Shown here piece by piece: positions 31,489 to 42,412 of a stretch of 46,840 nucleotides of DNA. Location of the stretch: positions 1 to 46,840 of the forward strand of contig JAEXZS010000082.1 in the NCBI GenBank assembly GCA_023451375.1, read 5' to 3'. The notes beneath the pieces are model-generated. The model did no database searches. It worked only from the letters and a program-made list of their open reading frames with translations, and had not been told where the DNA came from. This stretch comes from Pseudomonadota bacterium. GTDB lineage: Bacteria; Pseudomonadota; Alphaproteobacteria; Caulobacterales; Caulobacteraceae. The translations under genes were made by a program, and so were the position numbers. The first letter of the stretch is position 1, and the number at the start of each line of letters is the position of its first letter.

Positions 31489-32127
31489 TTGCCGGTTCAG
31501 TTCCAGATCGTGATCTTCGCCGTCATCGCGGCCGTCGTCCTGTTTCAGCTCTACAATGTGTTGGGCAAACGGGTCGGCCGCCAACCGCAGGAGGACGCCC
31601 GCGCCGCGCCCGCCATCGGACCGACGCCCGAGCCGGCCAAGCTGTCCCCCGTCGACGCCGCCGTCATGGCCTCGATCGCCGGGCTGAAGGCGCGCGACCC
31701 CGCCTTCGACCCCGCCCGCTTCATCGAGGGGGCGCGCCAGGCCTACGAGACCATTGTCCAGGCCTACGCCGCCGGCGACCGTGCTGCGCTGAAGCCGCTG
31801 CTGACGCCGACGGTGATGCAGTCGTTCGAGGCCGGCATCGCCGCCCGCGAGCAGCGGGGCGAGACCGAGGCGGTGGAGTTCCTGTTCCCGCCCCGCGCCG
31901 ACCTGGAAGGCGCCACGGCCGAGGGCGACAAAGCCGTCGCCAAGGTGCGTTTTCTGGCCGAGTTGCGCAGCCGGGTGACCAAGGCCGACGGCAGTGCGGC
32001 CGACTCGGTCACCGGCGAGCCGATGATCGAAGAGCGCCGCACGGCCGAGCACTGGACTTTTGAGCGCAGCCTGAGCGCCTCGGACCCTAACTGGGTGCTG
32101 GCGCGGGTCGAGCCGGCGACCGCCTGA
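31489..32127 (+). CDS. Tim44-domain inner-membrane protein (TimA-like)
   Basis: The 212-residue product starts at TTG 31489, preceded by AGGAAA, giving an N-terminal membrane segment VQFQIVIFAVIAAVVLFQLY and then a proline-rich linker. The rest is a Tim44-like domain with FDPARFIEGARQAYETIVQAYAAGDRAALKPLLTPTV. This resembles Caulobacter TimA, a membrane-tethered protein related to mitochondrial Tim44 whose bacterial role is not well defined. A start upstream at 31351 is open but would give an implausible basic lead. It precedes mltA by only four bases, so the two are probably cotranscribed. Confidence 0.87.
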   Translation: MPVQFQIVIFAVIAAVVLFQLYNVLGKRVGRQPQEDARAAPAIGPTPEPAKLSPVDAAVMASIAGLKARDPAFDPARFIEGARQAYETIVQAYAAGDRAALKPLLTPTVMQSFEAGIAAREQRGETEAVEFLFPPRADLEGATAEGDKAVAKVRFLAELRSRVTKADGSAADSVTGEPMIEERRTAEHWTFERSLSASDPNWVLARVEPATA

Positions 32128-32131
32128 GCCG

Positions 32132-33259
32132 ATGACGGTGTCGACCGCGTCGCCGCGCCTGGCGGCCGCCCGACCGGTGTTGGCGGCGGCGCTGGCGGCC
32201 CTGTCGCTGGCGGCTTGCGTCACCCGCCCCGCGCCTGCTCCGACGACGGACGAGGTCGTTCCCGGATCGGCGCCTGCGCCGTCCACCCCGACACAGCCTC
32301 AGCCGCTGCCGGTCGGGGCCAGCCCCGCCTCTTTGCCCGGTTGGAGCGAAGAGGATCATCTGGCGGCCTTCGAGGCCTATGTCGCCGGTTGCGGCGCGGC
32401 GCGGGATCAGGCGGCCCGCTCGACCTGCGCGCGGGCGCGGACGCTGGCCGAGCGGCGGATGACGCCAACGGACGCGCGCCTGTTCTTTGAGGCCAGCTTC
32501 TTCGTCTCTCCCGCCGAGACCAACGACGGCGAGCCTGGGCTGCTGACCTCCTATTTCGCGCCGGAGTATCCTGCGCGTCGTCGGCCGGACGGCGAGTTCG
32601 ACGCGCCGGTGCTGCCGCCTCCGGCCAATCCGCGCGCGGCGGGCGACCGCGCCGAGATCGAGGCCGCCGCCCGCCCGGAGGACGCCCTGGCCTGGATGCG
32701 GGCCGAGGACCTCTTCTTCCTGCAGATCCAGGGTTCTGGCTATCTGACCTTCGAGGACGGACGAAAGGCGCGCGCGGCCTACGCCGCCGACAATGGGAAG
32801 ACCTTCGTCGGCATCGCGCGGCCGATGGCCCAGCGCGGCCTTCTGCCGAGGGACGGCACGTCCGGCGACGCCATCCGGGGGTGGCTGGCCGAGCATCGCG
32901 GACGCGACGCGCGGGCGGTGATGGCGCTGAATCCGCGCTACATCTTCTTCCGCATGGATCCGGACGACGGCGGCGATCCGGCGGGGGCGGCGGGCGTGCC
33001 GCTGACGGCGCGTCGCTCGATCGCCGTCGATCCGGCCAACTGGCGGTACGGCGACCTCGTGTGGGTGGAGGCGGACGGGGGCAACCTGCGCGGCGCCCGC
33101 GGCAGCTATCGCGGCCTGGTCGTGGCGCTGGACACCGGGTCGGCGATCAAGGGGCCGGTGCGGGCGGACCTGTACATGGGCCGGGGAGATCTCGCCGGCG
33201 CCGAGGCCGGCACGGTGCGGCATCCGTTGCGCATGTGGCGGCTGGCGCCCAAGGGGTGA
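32132..33259 (+). CDS. mltA: Membrane-bound lytic murein transglycosylase A
   Basis: MltA cleaves peptidoglycan glycan chains at the MurNAc-GlcNAc bond with formation of 1,6-anhydro ends. The 375-residue product has a signal sequence with lipobox LSLAAC, a Pro-rich linker, an MltA domain with GLLTSYFAPEY and LFFLQIQGSGYL, and a 3D-type end with catalytic Asp in VVALDTGSAIKGPVRADLYMGRG. The motif is the same as in Escherichia coli MltA (QDTGGAIKG). It follows the Tim44-domain gene by four bases and converges on the stress-protein gene with a four-base gap. Confidence 0.94.
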   Translation: MTVSTASPRLAAARPVLAAALAALSLAACVTRPAPAPTTDEVVPGSAPAPSTPTQPQPLPVGASPASLPGWSEEDHLAAFEAYVAGCGAARDQAARSTCARARTLAERRMTPTDARLFFEASFFVSPAETNDGEPGLLTSYFAPEYPARRRPDGEFDAPVLPPPANPRAAGDRAEIEAAARPEDALAWMRAEDLFFLQIQGSGYLTFEDGRKARAAYAADNGKTFVGIARPMAQRGLLPRDGTSGDAIRGWLAEHRGRDARAVMALNPRYIFFRMDPDDGGDPAGAAGVPLTARRSIAVDPANWRYGDLVWVEADGGNLRGARGSYRGLVVALDTGSAIKGPVRADLYMGRGDLAGAEAGTVRHPLRMWRLAPKG

Positions 33260-33263
33260 CGCG

Positions 33264-33731
33264 TCAGGCCAGGTCCTCGATCTCGGCTTCGGTCAGCTCG
33301 CCAGGCACAATGGTCACCGGCAGCTTGCGACCGCCGACCTGGGCGCCTTGCTTGATGATGGCGGAGACCAGCGGCCCTGGCCCGCGTGAGCCGGAACCCG
33401 CCGCCAGCACCAGGATCTTGATCTCGGGGTCGTCGGCGACGACCTTGCGGATCGCGGCCTGAGCCTCGCCGAACTCGATCAGGAAGACCGGCGGGGCGCC
33501 GGAGCGTTCGGCGACGTCTTCAGCGACGCGGTTCAGCAGGCTTTCGGCCTCTTCCCGTTGCTGGCGTTCAATCTCCTCGCGGGCGCCGGACCAGTGAGCG
33601 TCTGTGTCCTGAGGGATGACTCGCAGCAGCACGACCCGGCCGCCGGTGGACCTGGCGCGGCGGCTGGCGAAGCGCAGCGCCGCGTCGACCTCGGGACTGT
33701 CGTCGACGACGACCAGGAACTTTCTCGGCAT
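33264..33731 (-). CDS. Universal stress protein (UspA family)
   Basis: The 155-residue protein has the Usp fold: the start MPRKFLVVVDDSPEVDAALRFA, VVLLRVIPQD and a C-terminal half with LVLAAGSGSRGPGPLVSAI, followed by ..LPVTIVPG. The usual ATP-binding pattern G2xG9xG(S/T) is roughly present as GSGSRGPGPLV, so nucleotide binding is possible. UspA proteins act in stress tolerance with unclear biochemistry. It lies between mltA and the glutamate dehydrogenase gene, on the same strand as the latter with an 82-base gap. Confidence 0.9.
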   Translation of the reverse strand: MPRKFLVVVDDSPEVDAALRFASRRARSTGGRVVLLRVIPQDTDAHWSGAREEIERQQREEAESLLNRVAEDVAERSGAPPVFLIEFGEAQAAIRKVVADDPEIKILVLAAGSGSRGPGPLVSAIIKQGAQVGGRKLPVTIVPGELTEAEIEDLA

Positions 33732-33813
33732 TCAGGCCTCCCTGCCCGATCCAGCCCCTGAAGAGGCGGTCGGACGCGGCCGACGTCAAGTCGTCCGCGT
33801 CCGGAACTCATCC

Positions 33814-36800
33814 TCAGCCCGCCGCGCTGGCCAGGTCGCGCAGGGTGGCGTTGGCGATGGTCAGCTTGGCGAAGGTCCAGCCGGAGCCGGACTGTTCGAT
33901 CTCGTCGACGGAAGCGCGCACGCCCTCGACCGTCGCCTGGCGCGACCCGATCCAGGCGTCGACCGCCGTCTCGGCGGCTATCTCGCTCGCCCCAACGGCT
34001 GGGTCGGAGGCCTTCGCCACCGCGCGGGCCAGCGTCGCCTGCTCGGCCATCAGGTCCTCGATCAGTCGGCGCACGGCCAGGCGGTCGAAGTGGTCCGCCG
34101 ACGGGATGGAGCCCGCCGCCGCGCGCAGCCGGTCGAAGTCGAAGGCCGCGCCGACCTGGTGATACAGCCGCGCCATCGCCGCCACCGGCCAGCCTGTCTC
34201 GACCGCCAGGTCTCCGATGTCGGCGGCGGCGACCAGCGGCCGCATGATCGAGATCGAGCGGGTCAGGTCCTGCGGGGCGCCGTGGTCGGTGAAGCGGCGA
34301 ACGCGCGCCTCGAGGCCGGCCTGTTCGAAGCGGGAGAGCACGCCGGGTCCCTCGGCCTGCAGGGCGTCGGCGACCGGGCGATAGCGATCGATCAGCGCCT
34401 GCACCGACCCGCCTCCCTTGGCGCGGCGGGCCAGCCAGAAGGTCTGGCGGCGCAGCACCACCGCGATCTCCTGATAAAGGGCGATCTGGGCCTCGGCCGA
34501 GATCTTCAGGTCCAGCGCCGAGACCGCGTCCCAGGCCTCATCCAGGCGGAAGATGCGGCGGGCCGCCTCGAAGGCGATGGTCAAGGCGGTGGTGTCGCAC
34601 TCCGCCGAGCCGCGCAGGCGGTCCGGGAAGGTCGGACCGCACATGTTGACGATCTCGTTGGCCATGACGGTGGCGATGATCTCCCGCCGCAGCCGGTGGC
34701 TCTTCATCTCCGACTCGAACCGCGCCAGGGCGTCGGGGAAGTAGCGGGCCAGGATCTGCTCGAAGACGGGATCCTCGGGCGCCTGCGAGGCGACGATGTC
34801 GTCAGACAGCTCCAGCTTGGCGTAGGCCATCAGCACCGCCAGCTCGGGCCGTGCCAGCGGGATCCCCGCCGCCGCCAGCTCCTTGACGCGCGCGTCGCTG
34901 GGCAGGCCCTCGACCTTGCGGTCCAGCTTCCCCTTGACCGACAGCGCCTGCATGAAGCGCTGCTGGGCGTCCAGCGCCTTGACGCCTTCCGCCTGCTGCA
35001 GCGTCAGGGCCAGGGTCTGGTCGTAGTTGTGGGCCAGGACCTTCCGCCCGACCTCCTCGGTCATGCTGGTCAGCAGCTCGGCGCGCCGGTCCACCGGCAG
35101 CGCGCTGTTGGTGACGGCCGAGCCGACCAGAATCTTGATGTTGACCTCATGGTCGGAGGTGTCGACTCCGGCGGAGTTGTCGATGGCGTCGGTGTTGATG
35201 CGGCCGCCCAACTGGCCGAAGGCGATGCGCCCGGCCTGGGTGAAGCCCAGGTTGGCCCCCTCGCCCACCACCTTGACCCGCAGCTCGTCGCCATTGATCC
35301 GAACCGCGTCGTTGGCCTTGTCGCCGACCTGGACATCGGTTTCTGACGCCGCCTTCACATAGGTGCCGATGCCGCCCAGGTAGAGCAGTTCCGCCGGCGC
35401 CTTCAGGATGGCGCGGATCAGGCTGATCGGGTCCAGCACGTCCTCCGCGACGTCGAGCAGCGCCTTGATCTGGGGCGTCAGCTGGATCGACTTGGCCGAG
35501 CGTGAGAAGACTCCGCCGCCTTCCGAGATCAGGGCCTTGTCATAGTCCTGCCAGGACGAGCGGGGCAGCTCGAACAGCCGCTTGCGCTCGGTCCAGCTGG
35601 TCGCCGGGTCCGGATTCGGATCGATGAAGATGTCGCGGTGGTCGAAGGCGGCCACCAGCTTCGTGGCCTTGGACAACAGGGCGCCGTTGCCGAAGACGTC
35701 GCCGGACATGTCGCCGACGCCGACCATTGTGAAGGGCTGGCTCTGGATGTCCTTGCCCATCTCGCGGAAGTGGCGCTTCACCGCCTCCCAGGCGCCGCGC
35801 GCGGTGATGCCCATGGCCTTGTGATCGTAGCCGACGGAGCCGCCGCTGGCGAAGGCGTCGCCCAGCCAGAAACCGTAGGCGGCCGAGACGCCGTTGGCGA
35901 TGTCGGAGAAGGTCGCGGTGCCCTTGTCGGCGGCCACGACCAGGTAGGGATCGTCATCCTCCCAGGCGATGACGTGCGCGGGGCGGACCACTAGGCCGTC
36001 GGCGGCGATGTTGTCGGTGATGTCCAGAAGGCCCGACAGGAAGGTCTTGTAGGCGCGGATCGCCTCGCCCTGGACGGCCTCCCGGTCGCCCGTGCGCGGC
36101 AGCTGCTTGGGAAAGAAGCCGCCCTTGGAGCCGGCCGGCACGATGACGGCGTTCTTTACCTGCTGCGCCTTGACCAGGCCCAGCACCTCGGTGCGGAAGT
36201 CGTCGCGCCGGTCCGACCAGCGCAGGCCGCCCCGCGCCACCGGGCCGAAGCGCAGGTGCACGCCCTCCACGTGCGGGGCCCAGACGAACACTTCGCGATA
36301 GGGCTTGGGCAGCGGCAGGTTCTCGAGCTCGCGCGAGGCGATCTTGATGGCGATGTAGCTCTTGGGCCGGCCCTCGGCGTCGGTCTGGAAGTAGTTGGTG
36401 CGCTTGATCGCTCCGATCAGGGCGGCGATGCGGCGCAGCGCCCGGTCGTGGTCCAGGCTCTTCACGTCCTGCAGCAGGCCGTTGATCTTGTCGTTCAGCT
36501 CGGCGACCAGCGGCTCGCGCGTCTCGACCGCCAGCTCGCCCTCGAACTTGGCCTTGAAGAGCGAGACCAGCGCCCGAGAGACGTCGGGATATTCGCGCAG
36601 CGCCTCTTCCTGCACCGCCTGGGACGGGTCGAGGCCCGTCTGCTGGCGATAGCGCGCCAGGGTGCGGATCAGCGCCGCCTCACGCCAGGTGACGCCCAGC
36701 TCAATCACCAGGCGGTTGAAGCCGTCGCTCTCGGTGCGGCCGGTCCAGACGGCGGCGAAGGCGGCCTCGAACGGCGCCTTGACGTCGTCGAACACCAGGG

Positions 36801-38664
36801 CCTCGCCGCGCGGGTCCTCCATCAGGAACTCGTGGACGTGAATCTCCTCCTCGCCGAGCGGGCGGATCGGATAGCCGTATTCCTCGAGCGTCTTCAGCCC
36901 CATGTCGGCCAGGATCGGCAACACGTCGGACAGCGGCACGGTCGGGCCGCGACGATACAGCTTGAAGCGGAACTGCAGCGGGCTGTCCTCGGGGGTGCGG
37001 AAGGCGCGCACCGCAACGGCCTCGCCGTGGCCCGGCAGACCGTCCGTGTTCAGACGATCGACCTCCTGTAGGTCTCGCACGGCCTCGTCGGCGTCGTAGC
37101 GGTCGCGATAGGCGGCGCCGAAGGCGCGGGCCCAGCGAGCGCTGAGCGGGCCGACCTCGACCTCGTCCACTTCGGCGCGGCGCAGGGCGCTCTCGAACCG
37201 TTCCATCCAGCCGCGGCCGGCCTCGGCCACGTCGGCCTCCAGCTGGACCAGATCGGGCGTGGGATGCTCGCCCGGCTCCACCCCTATGATGAAGTGGACG
37301 CGCGTCAGGGGCGCGTCGGTCAGCTGCGGATACCAGGCGGAGATGCGGCCGCCCCAGGCGCGCGCCAGGATCTGTCCAATGCGCTCGCGCACCGACACGT
37401 CATACCGCTCGCGGGGTACGAACAGCAGCACCGAGACGAAACGGTCGAACGGGTCCTGACGGGTGAAGATGCGGATGCGGGGCCGATCGTAGAGATGCAG
37501 GATCCCGAGCGCGATCGACAGCAGCTCGTCCTCGCTGATCTGGAAGAGTTCGTCCCGGGGATAGTTCTCCAGGATGTTCTTCAGACGCTTCTCGTTGTGG
37601 CTGCCAGGCGCCTTGTCGGCGCGCGCCAGGGCGTTGGCGACCTTGCGGCGCACCAGCGGCACGTCGGAGGCGACGCGGTCATAGGCCTCGGCCGTGAACA
37701 GTCCGACGAAGCGGGTTTCGCCCGTCGCCCTGCCGTCGGGGCCGTACCGCTTGACGCCGACGTAGTCCATGTAGGCGCGGCGGTGGACGCGCGAGCGCAG
37801 ATTGGCCTTGGCCACGGTCACCGGCTCGGACAGGTCCAGCTGGCGGCGCATCTGCTTGGTCAGGACCGCAGGCTCGGAGGCGCGGCGCAGCACCCGCTGC
37901 TCCGGATCGCGCAGCACGCCCAGGCCTTCGCCGGACTGGCTCAGCGGGGCCTCGGCTTCGTAGTCGCCGTCGGCCGAACGGGGATAGTCGTAGTCGCGCG
38001 CCCCCAGGAAAACGAAATGATCGCTCTTGAGCCAGCGCAGGAAGGCGAGATTCTCGGCCTGAACGTCTTCGGCCACGCCTGAGGGCGGCGCCGCCTCCAG
38101 CTGTTCGACCGAGCGGCGCATCAGGGCCAGCATCTCGCCGTGGTCGGCGACGGCGGCATGGACGTCGGCCAGGGTGGCGGCCAGGTTCTCGCCCAGGGCG
38201 TCGCGGCGCTCCTGCGGCACGCTGTCGATCACCAGCATGATGACCGACAGGCGACGCGATCCGCATTCGACCACCGGGTGATAGAGGGCGCGGACCGAGA
38301 CGCCGGCCTCGGCCAGGGCGCCCATGACGCTGTCGACCAGGAAGGGCGCATCGGGTTGGATGATCCGCACGAGGTCGTAGCCGGACGTCTGACCGCTCGC
38401 GCCGTGCAGCGGGCCGACGGTAATCAACGGGGGCGAGTTTTCGGGATAGGCCTTGGCCGCCTGCCAGGCGGCGACCAGCAGGGCGGCCAGATCCTCGCCG
38501 TCCAACTCAGGCGTCTCGTCGGCCGCGTAGTCCTCGTGGGCCTGGGTCAGGAAGGACCGCTCGGCCTCGCCGGGGCCCGTTCCAGAGATCCGCGCGAAGG
38601 CCGCCTCCAGCGCGGCCGGGGTGATCGGCTGAACCGGGACGAGGCGCGGATCGGGGGCGGTCAT
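33814..38664 (-). CDS. gdhZ: NAD-dependent glutamate dehydrogenase, large (180 kDa) type, GdhZ-like
   Basis: This enzyme oxidises glutamate to 2-oxoglutarate and ammonia with NAD. At 1616 residues it is the normal size for the L-GDH class. The N-terminal half has ACT-like and helical regions. The catalytic centre is RGGLRWSDRRDDFRTEVLGL, VKAQQVKNAVIVPAGSKGGF (active-site Lys) and the dinucleotide fold with GVGDMSGDVFGNGAL. The C-terminal half is helical. In Caulobacter the orthologous GdhZ also binds FtsZ and couples nutrient state to division; whether that holds here is inference. No kidO neighbour is seen in the window. ATG 38664 is preceded by a purine-poor region. A long hairpin lies 147 bases upstream. 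Confidence 0.96.
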   Translation of the reverse strand: MTAPDPRLVPVQPITPAALEAAFARISGTGPGEAERSFLTQAHEDYAADETPELDGEDLAALLVAAWQAAKAYPENSPPLITVGPLHGASGQTSGYDLVRIIQPDAPFLVDSVMGALAEAGVSVRALYHPVVECGSRRLSVIMLVIDSVPQERRDALGENLAATLADVHAAVADHGEMLALMRRSVEQLEAAPPSGVAEDVQAENLAFLRWLKSDHFVFLGARDYDYPRSADGDYEAEAPLSQSGEGLGVLRDPEQRVLRRASEPAVLTKQMRRQLDLSEPVTVAKANLRSRVHRRAYMDYVGVKRYGPDGRATGETRFVGLFTAEAYDRVASDVPLVRRKVANALARADKAPGSHNEKRLKNILENYPRDELFQISEDELLSIALGILHLYDRPRIRIFTRQDPFDRFVSVLLFVPRERYDVSVRERIGQILARAWGGRISAWYPQLTDAPLTRVHFIIGVEPGEHPTPDLVQLEADVAEAGRGWMERFESALRRAEVDEVEVGPLSARWARAFGAAYRDRYDADEAVRDLQEVDRLNTDGLPGHGEAVAVRAFRTPEDSPLQFRFKLYRRGPTVPLSDVLPILADMGLKTLEEYGYPIRPLGEEEIHVHEFLMEDPRGEALVFDDVKAPFEAAFAAVWTGRTESDGFNRLVIELGVTWREAALIRTLARYRQQTGLDPSQAVQEEALREYPDVSRALVSLFKAKFEGELAVETREPLVAELNDKINGLLQDVKSLDHDRALRRIAALIGAIKRTNYFQTDAEGRPKSYIAIKIASRELENLPLPKPYREVFVWAPHVEGVHLRFGPVARGGLRWSDRRDDFRTEVLGLVKAQQVKNAVIVPAGSKGGFFPKQLPRTGDREAVQGEAIRAYKTFLSGLLDITDNIAADGLVVRPAHVIAWEDDDPYLVVAADKGTATFSDIANGVSAAYGFWLGDAFASGGSVGYDHKAMGITARGAWEAVKRHFREMGKDIQSQPFTMVGVGDMSGDVFGNGALLSKATKLVAAFDHRDIFIDPNPDPATSWTERKRLFELPRSSWQDYDKALISEGGGVFSRSAKSIQLTPQIKALLDVAEDVLDPISLIRAILKAPAELLYLGGIGTYVKAASETDVQVGDKANDAVRINGDELRVKVVGEGANLGFTQAGRIAFGQLGGRINTDAIDNSAGVDTSDHEVNIKILVGSAVTNSALPVDRRAELLTSMTEEVGRKVLAHNYDQTLALTLQQAEGVKALDAQQRFMQALSVKGKLDRKVEGLPSDARVKELAAAGIPLARPELAVLMAYAKLELSDDIVASQAPEDPVFEQILARYFPDALARFESEMKSHRLRREIIATVMANEIVNMCGPTFPDRLRGSAECDTTALTIAFEAARRIFRLDEAWDAVSALDLKISAEAQIALYQEIAVVLRRQTFWLARRAKGGGSVQALIDRYRPVADALQAEGPGVLSRFEQAGLEARVRRFTDHGAPQDLTRSISIMRPLVAAADIGDLAVETGWPVAAMARLYHQVGAAFDFDRLRAAAGSIPSADHFDRLAVRRLIEDLMAEQATLARAVAKASDPAVGASEIAAETAVDAWIGSRQATVEGVRASVDEIEQSGSGWTFAKLTIANATLRDLASAAG

Positions 38665-38810
38665 GGAGATTCAGTCTCTGGCGACACGGCGCGTATGGGG
38701 CCGCAGTCGATTGACTAGGCCAGGTCCGGTCGTGCGGGAAGCCCCCTGAGGAAGAACATTGTCCTGAACGCCGATCAGCTTGGAAGAATTGTGCGGCGCC
38801 ACATACGAGA

Positions 38811-38840
38811 AGGCCGCCGGGTGGGGGAACCCGGCGGCCT
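38811..38840 (-). terminator. Perfect 12-bp hairpin between gdhZ and the AI-2E transporter gene
   Basis: AGGCCGCCGGGT (38811-38822) and ACCCGGCGGCCT (38829-38840) form a perfect 12-bp stem with loop GGGGGA. On the minus strand it is followed by TTCTCGTATG, a poor U-run, so termination of the AI-2E gene transcript is plausible but not certain. It lies in the 330-base gap 38665-38994, which has no gene. The remainder of the gap is GC-rich and may hold the gdhZ promoter. Confidence 0.6.
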
Positions 38841-38994
38841 GCGCGGGCCGACGCTGGGGAGGGGAGGGTGCGCCGGTCTCGCTGCGCGCCGCGGAGGAGG
38901 GGGGAGATCCGCGGCGGTGAAGCGAAGATGGGATGCGGCGTTTTCCTTTCAAGGGGAGCCGCGGGCGAAACGCGCGGCAAGGCGCCGCAGCCGC

Positions 38995-40113
38995 TCAGTC
39001 CTCGGCGGCGGCCTTGGGCGACGCCTTCCGAGCGACCTTGGGCGCGGCCTCCTCGGCGTAGGGTTCGCCGTCGCCGGACAGCAGCACCGCCATCCAGCGC
39101 GAGCCCTTGAACTCGGCCAGGATGGCCATGGCCATGACCGCCAGCGGCGTCGACAGGAACATGCCCACCACGCCCCACAGCTTGCCCCAAAAGGCCAGGG
39201 ACAGCAGCACCACGACCGGATCGATGTTCTGGTTGTCGCCCTGCATGCGCGGCTGGACCAGATTGCCGACGATGAACAGGATGGTCTGCAGCCCGGCCAG
39301 CAGGATCAGGGCGGGCCAGTAGCTGTCGAACTGCACCAGGGCGAACAGCGGCGGGGCCAGGCCCGCGACCGCGCCCCCCAGCACGGGAATGAAGCCCACG
39401 ACGAAGATGACGAAGGTCCAGAACTCCGCGTTCTGCAGACCGACGGCCCGCATCAGGATCCAGGCGGCCAGGCAGATCATGACCCCGGTGACGGCCTGGA
39501 CCCACAGATAGCCCTCGACCCCGCCGCGCACGCGCTGAAACACCGCCAGCGCCTCGTTGCGCTGGCCGCGGTCGGGGAACATGCCCACGATCTTGCGGCG
39601 GAATCCCGCCCGCGACGCCAGAAGGAAGCCCAGGTAGACCAGGACGAAGAAGGCGCCCGACGCCACGCCCTGAACCTGGAAGGCCAGGCTGGTCAGATAG
39701 CCGCGGATGTCGACGCCGCGGATCAGGTCCTGGGCGGTGGGCGGATTCGGTTGGCCGAAAAGGGTCCAGACGTCGCGGATGATCTGGTCGATGCGCGGAC
39801 CCAGGTTCTGCGACACGCCCGACGCCTCGCCGAAGAAGCCGGCCGCGCCGTTCACGATGATGGCGATGGAGGCGAAGAAGCCCAGGATGACCAGGGCCAG
39901 GGCCGAGACTCCCGCCCAACGCTCGGTCATCGGCGTGTGCTCGGCGACCCAGCGCTTCAGACCGTCGATCATGATCAGCAGGAAGATAGCCATGGCCAGC
40001 GGCGTGAGGATGTCCCGCAGCCAGTAGACCGCCGCGCCGGCCGCAACGGCGGCGATCAAGGCCAGGGCGTTGCGTGAGACCGCCGAGGCGGGAAGGGCGA
40101 CGGGAGATTTCAT
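38995..40113 (-). CDS. AI-2E family (UPF0118/PerM) transporter
   Basis: A polytopic protein of 372 residues with about eight membrane helices. The N-terminal pair (ALALIAAVAAGAAVYWLRDIL, then LAMAIFLLIMIDGL), a cytosolic-type segment with RIDQIIRDVWTLFG, and the C-terminal helices with FIPVLGGAVAGLAPPLFALV, GNLVQPRMQGDNQNIDPVVVLLSL and FWGKLWGVVGMFLSTPLAVM match the family. The C-terminus is a Lys/Ala-rich tail. Members export a range of substrates, and only some handle autoinducer-2, so the substrate is unknown. It is divergent from the HerA-like gene. Confidence 0.9.
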   Translation of the reverse strand: MKSPVALPASAVSRNALALIAAVAAGAAVYWLRDILTPLAMAIFLLIMIDGLKRWVAEHTPMTERWAGVSALALVILGFFASIAIIVNGAAGFFGEASGVSQNLGPRIDQIIRDVWTLFGQPNPPTAQDLIRGVDIRGYLTSLAFQVQGVASGAFFVLVYLGFLLASRAGFRRKIVGMFPDRGQRNEALAVFQRVRGGVEGYLWVQAVTGVMICLAAWILMRAVGLQNAEFWTFVIFVVGFIPVLGGAVAGLAPPLFALVQFDSYWPALILLAGLQTILFIVGNLVQPRMQGDNQNIDPVVVLLSLAFWGKLWGVVGMFLSTPLAVMAMAILAEFKGSRWMAVLLSGDGEPYAEEAAPKVARKASPKAAAED

Positions 40114-40223
40114 GGGGGTCTTGTCGACGGGGGCGGGGACGGCGTCAACTCGCCGGTACGGCGACGGTTCCGGCGTGAGCGGCTCTGCGCTAGACCTTTG
40201 TTCGACGCATCCGGAGACCGCCC

Positions 40224-41744
<1,521 letters not shown>

Positions 41745-41785
41745 GAGACCTTGAAAGCCGGCGCGCGGGGGCGCATTTCCCGATC

Positions 41786-42355
41786 ATGTTCATCCAGACC
41801 GAGCCCACGCCCAATCCGAACGTGCTGAAGTTCCTGCCCGGCCGCGACGTGTCGCCGGGCCAGGCCCTGGAGTACCGCACCATCGACGCGGCGACGGCGT
41901 CCCCGCTGGCTGAGGCGCTGTTCGAGCTGGAGGGGGTGGAGAGCGTCTTCTTCGGCGCGGACTATATCTCGGTCACCCGTCAGGCCCAGGGCCCGGACTG
42001 GACGGAGATGAAGCCGACGATCCTGGCGGCGATCATGGACCACTTCGTCTCCGGCCAGCCGCTGACGCGCGGCGGCGCCGAGGCCGAGGGCCACGCCTCC
42101 CAGGCCCATGGGGACGACAGCGAGGTCGTCGCCGAGATCAAGGCCCTGCTGGACAGCCGCATTCGTCCCGCGGTGGCGCAGGACGGGGGCGACATCCTGT
42201 TCGACTCCTTCGACGAGGAAACCGGGGTGCTGTCCCTGCGCATGCGCGGCGCCTGTTCGGGCTGCCCGTCGTCCTCCGCGACGCTCAAGGCCGGTGTCGA
42301 GCAGATGATGCGCCACTACGTTCCCGAGGTGACGCGCGTCGAGCAGACGGTCTGA
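41786..42355 (+). CDS. Nfu-family iron-sulfur carrier protein
   Basis: The 189-residue protein has an N-terminal Nfu domain (MFIQTEPTPNPNVLKFLPGR, about 1-88) and a C-terminal NifU-like domain with the cluster ligands CSGCPSS (Cys pair). It would pass [4Fe-4S] or [2Fe-2S] clusters to apoenzymes. A His/Ser-rich linker joins the two. Candidates in this window that need clusters include MiaB. The start ATG 41786 gives the conserved N-terminus FIQTEPTPNP exactly. Confidence 0.94.
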   Translation: MFIQTEPTPNPNVLKFLPGRDVSPGQALEYRTIDAATASPLAEALFELEGVESVFFGADYISVTRQAQGPDWTEMKPTILAAIMDHFVSGQPLTRGGAEAEGHASQAHGDDSEVVAEIKALLDSRIRPAVAQDGGDILFDSFDEETGVLSLRMRGACSGCPSSSATLKAGVEQMMRHYVPEVTRVEQTV

Positions 42356-42412
42356 CGGCCGCTGAAACGATTTCGTCTCGCCTTCGCGGGACGCCTGCGG
42401 CATTTTGCCGGC

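Noticed and set aside
33616..35346. Open frame of 576 codons opposite the glutamate dehydrogenase and the universal stress protein
   Set aside because: Shadow of the minus-strand coding sequence; low-complexity Gln/Arg/Gly composition and no motif.
38507..39919. Minus-strand frame overlapping the AI-2E gene and the start of gdhZ
   Set aside because: It covers two genes in a third frame and is Pro/Arg/Gly-rich; shadow.
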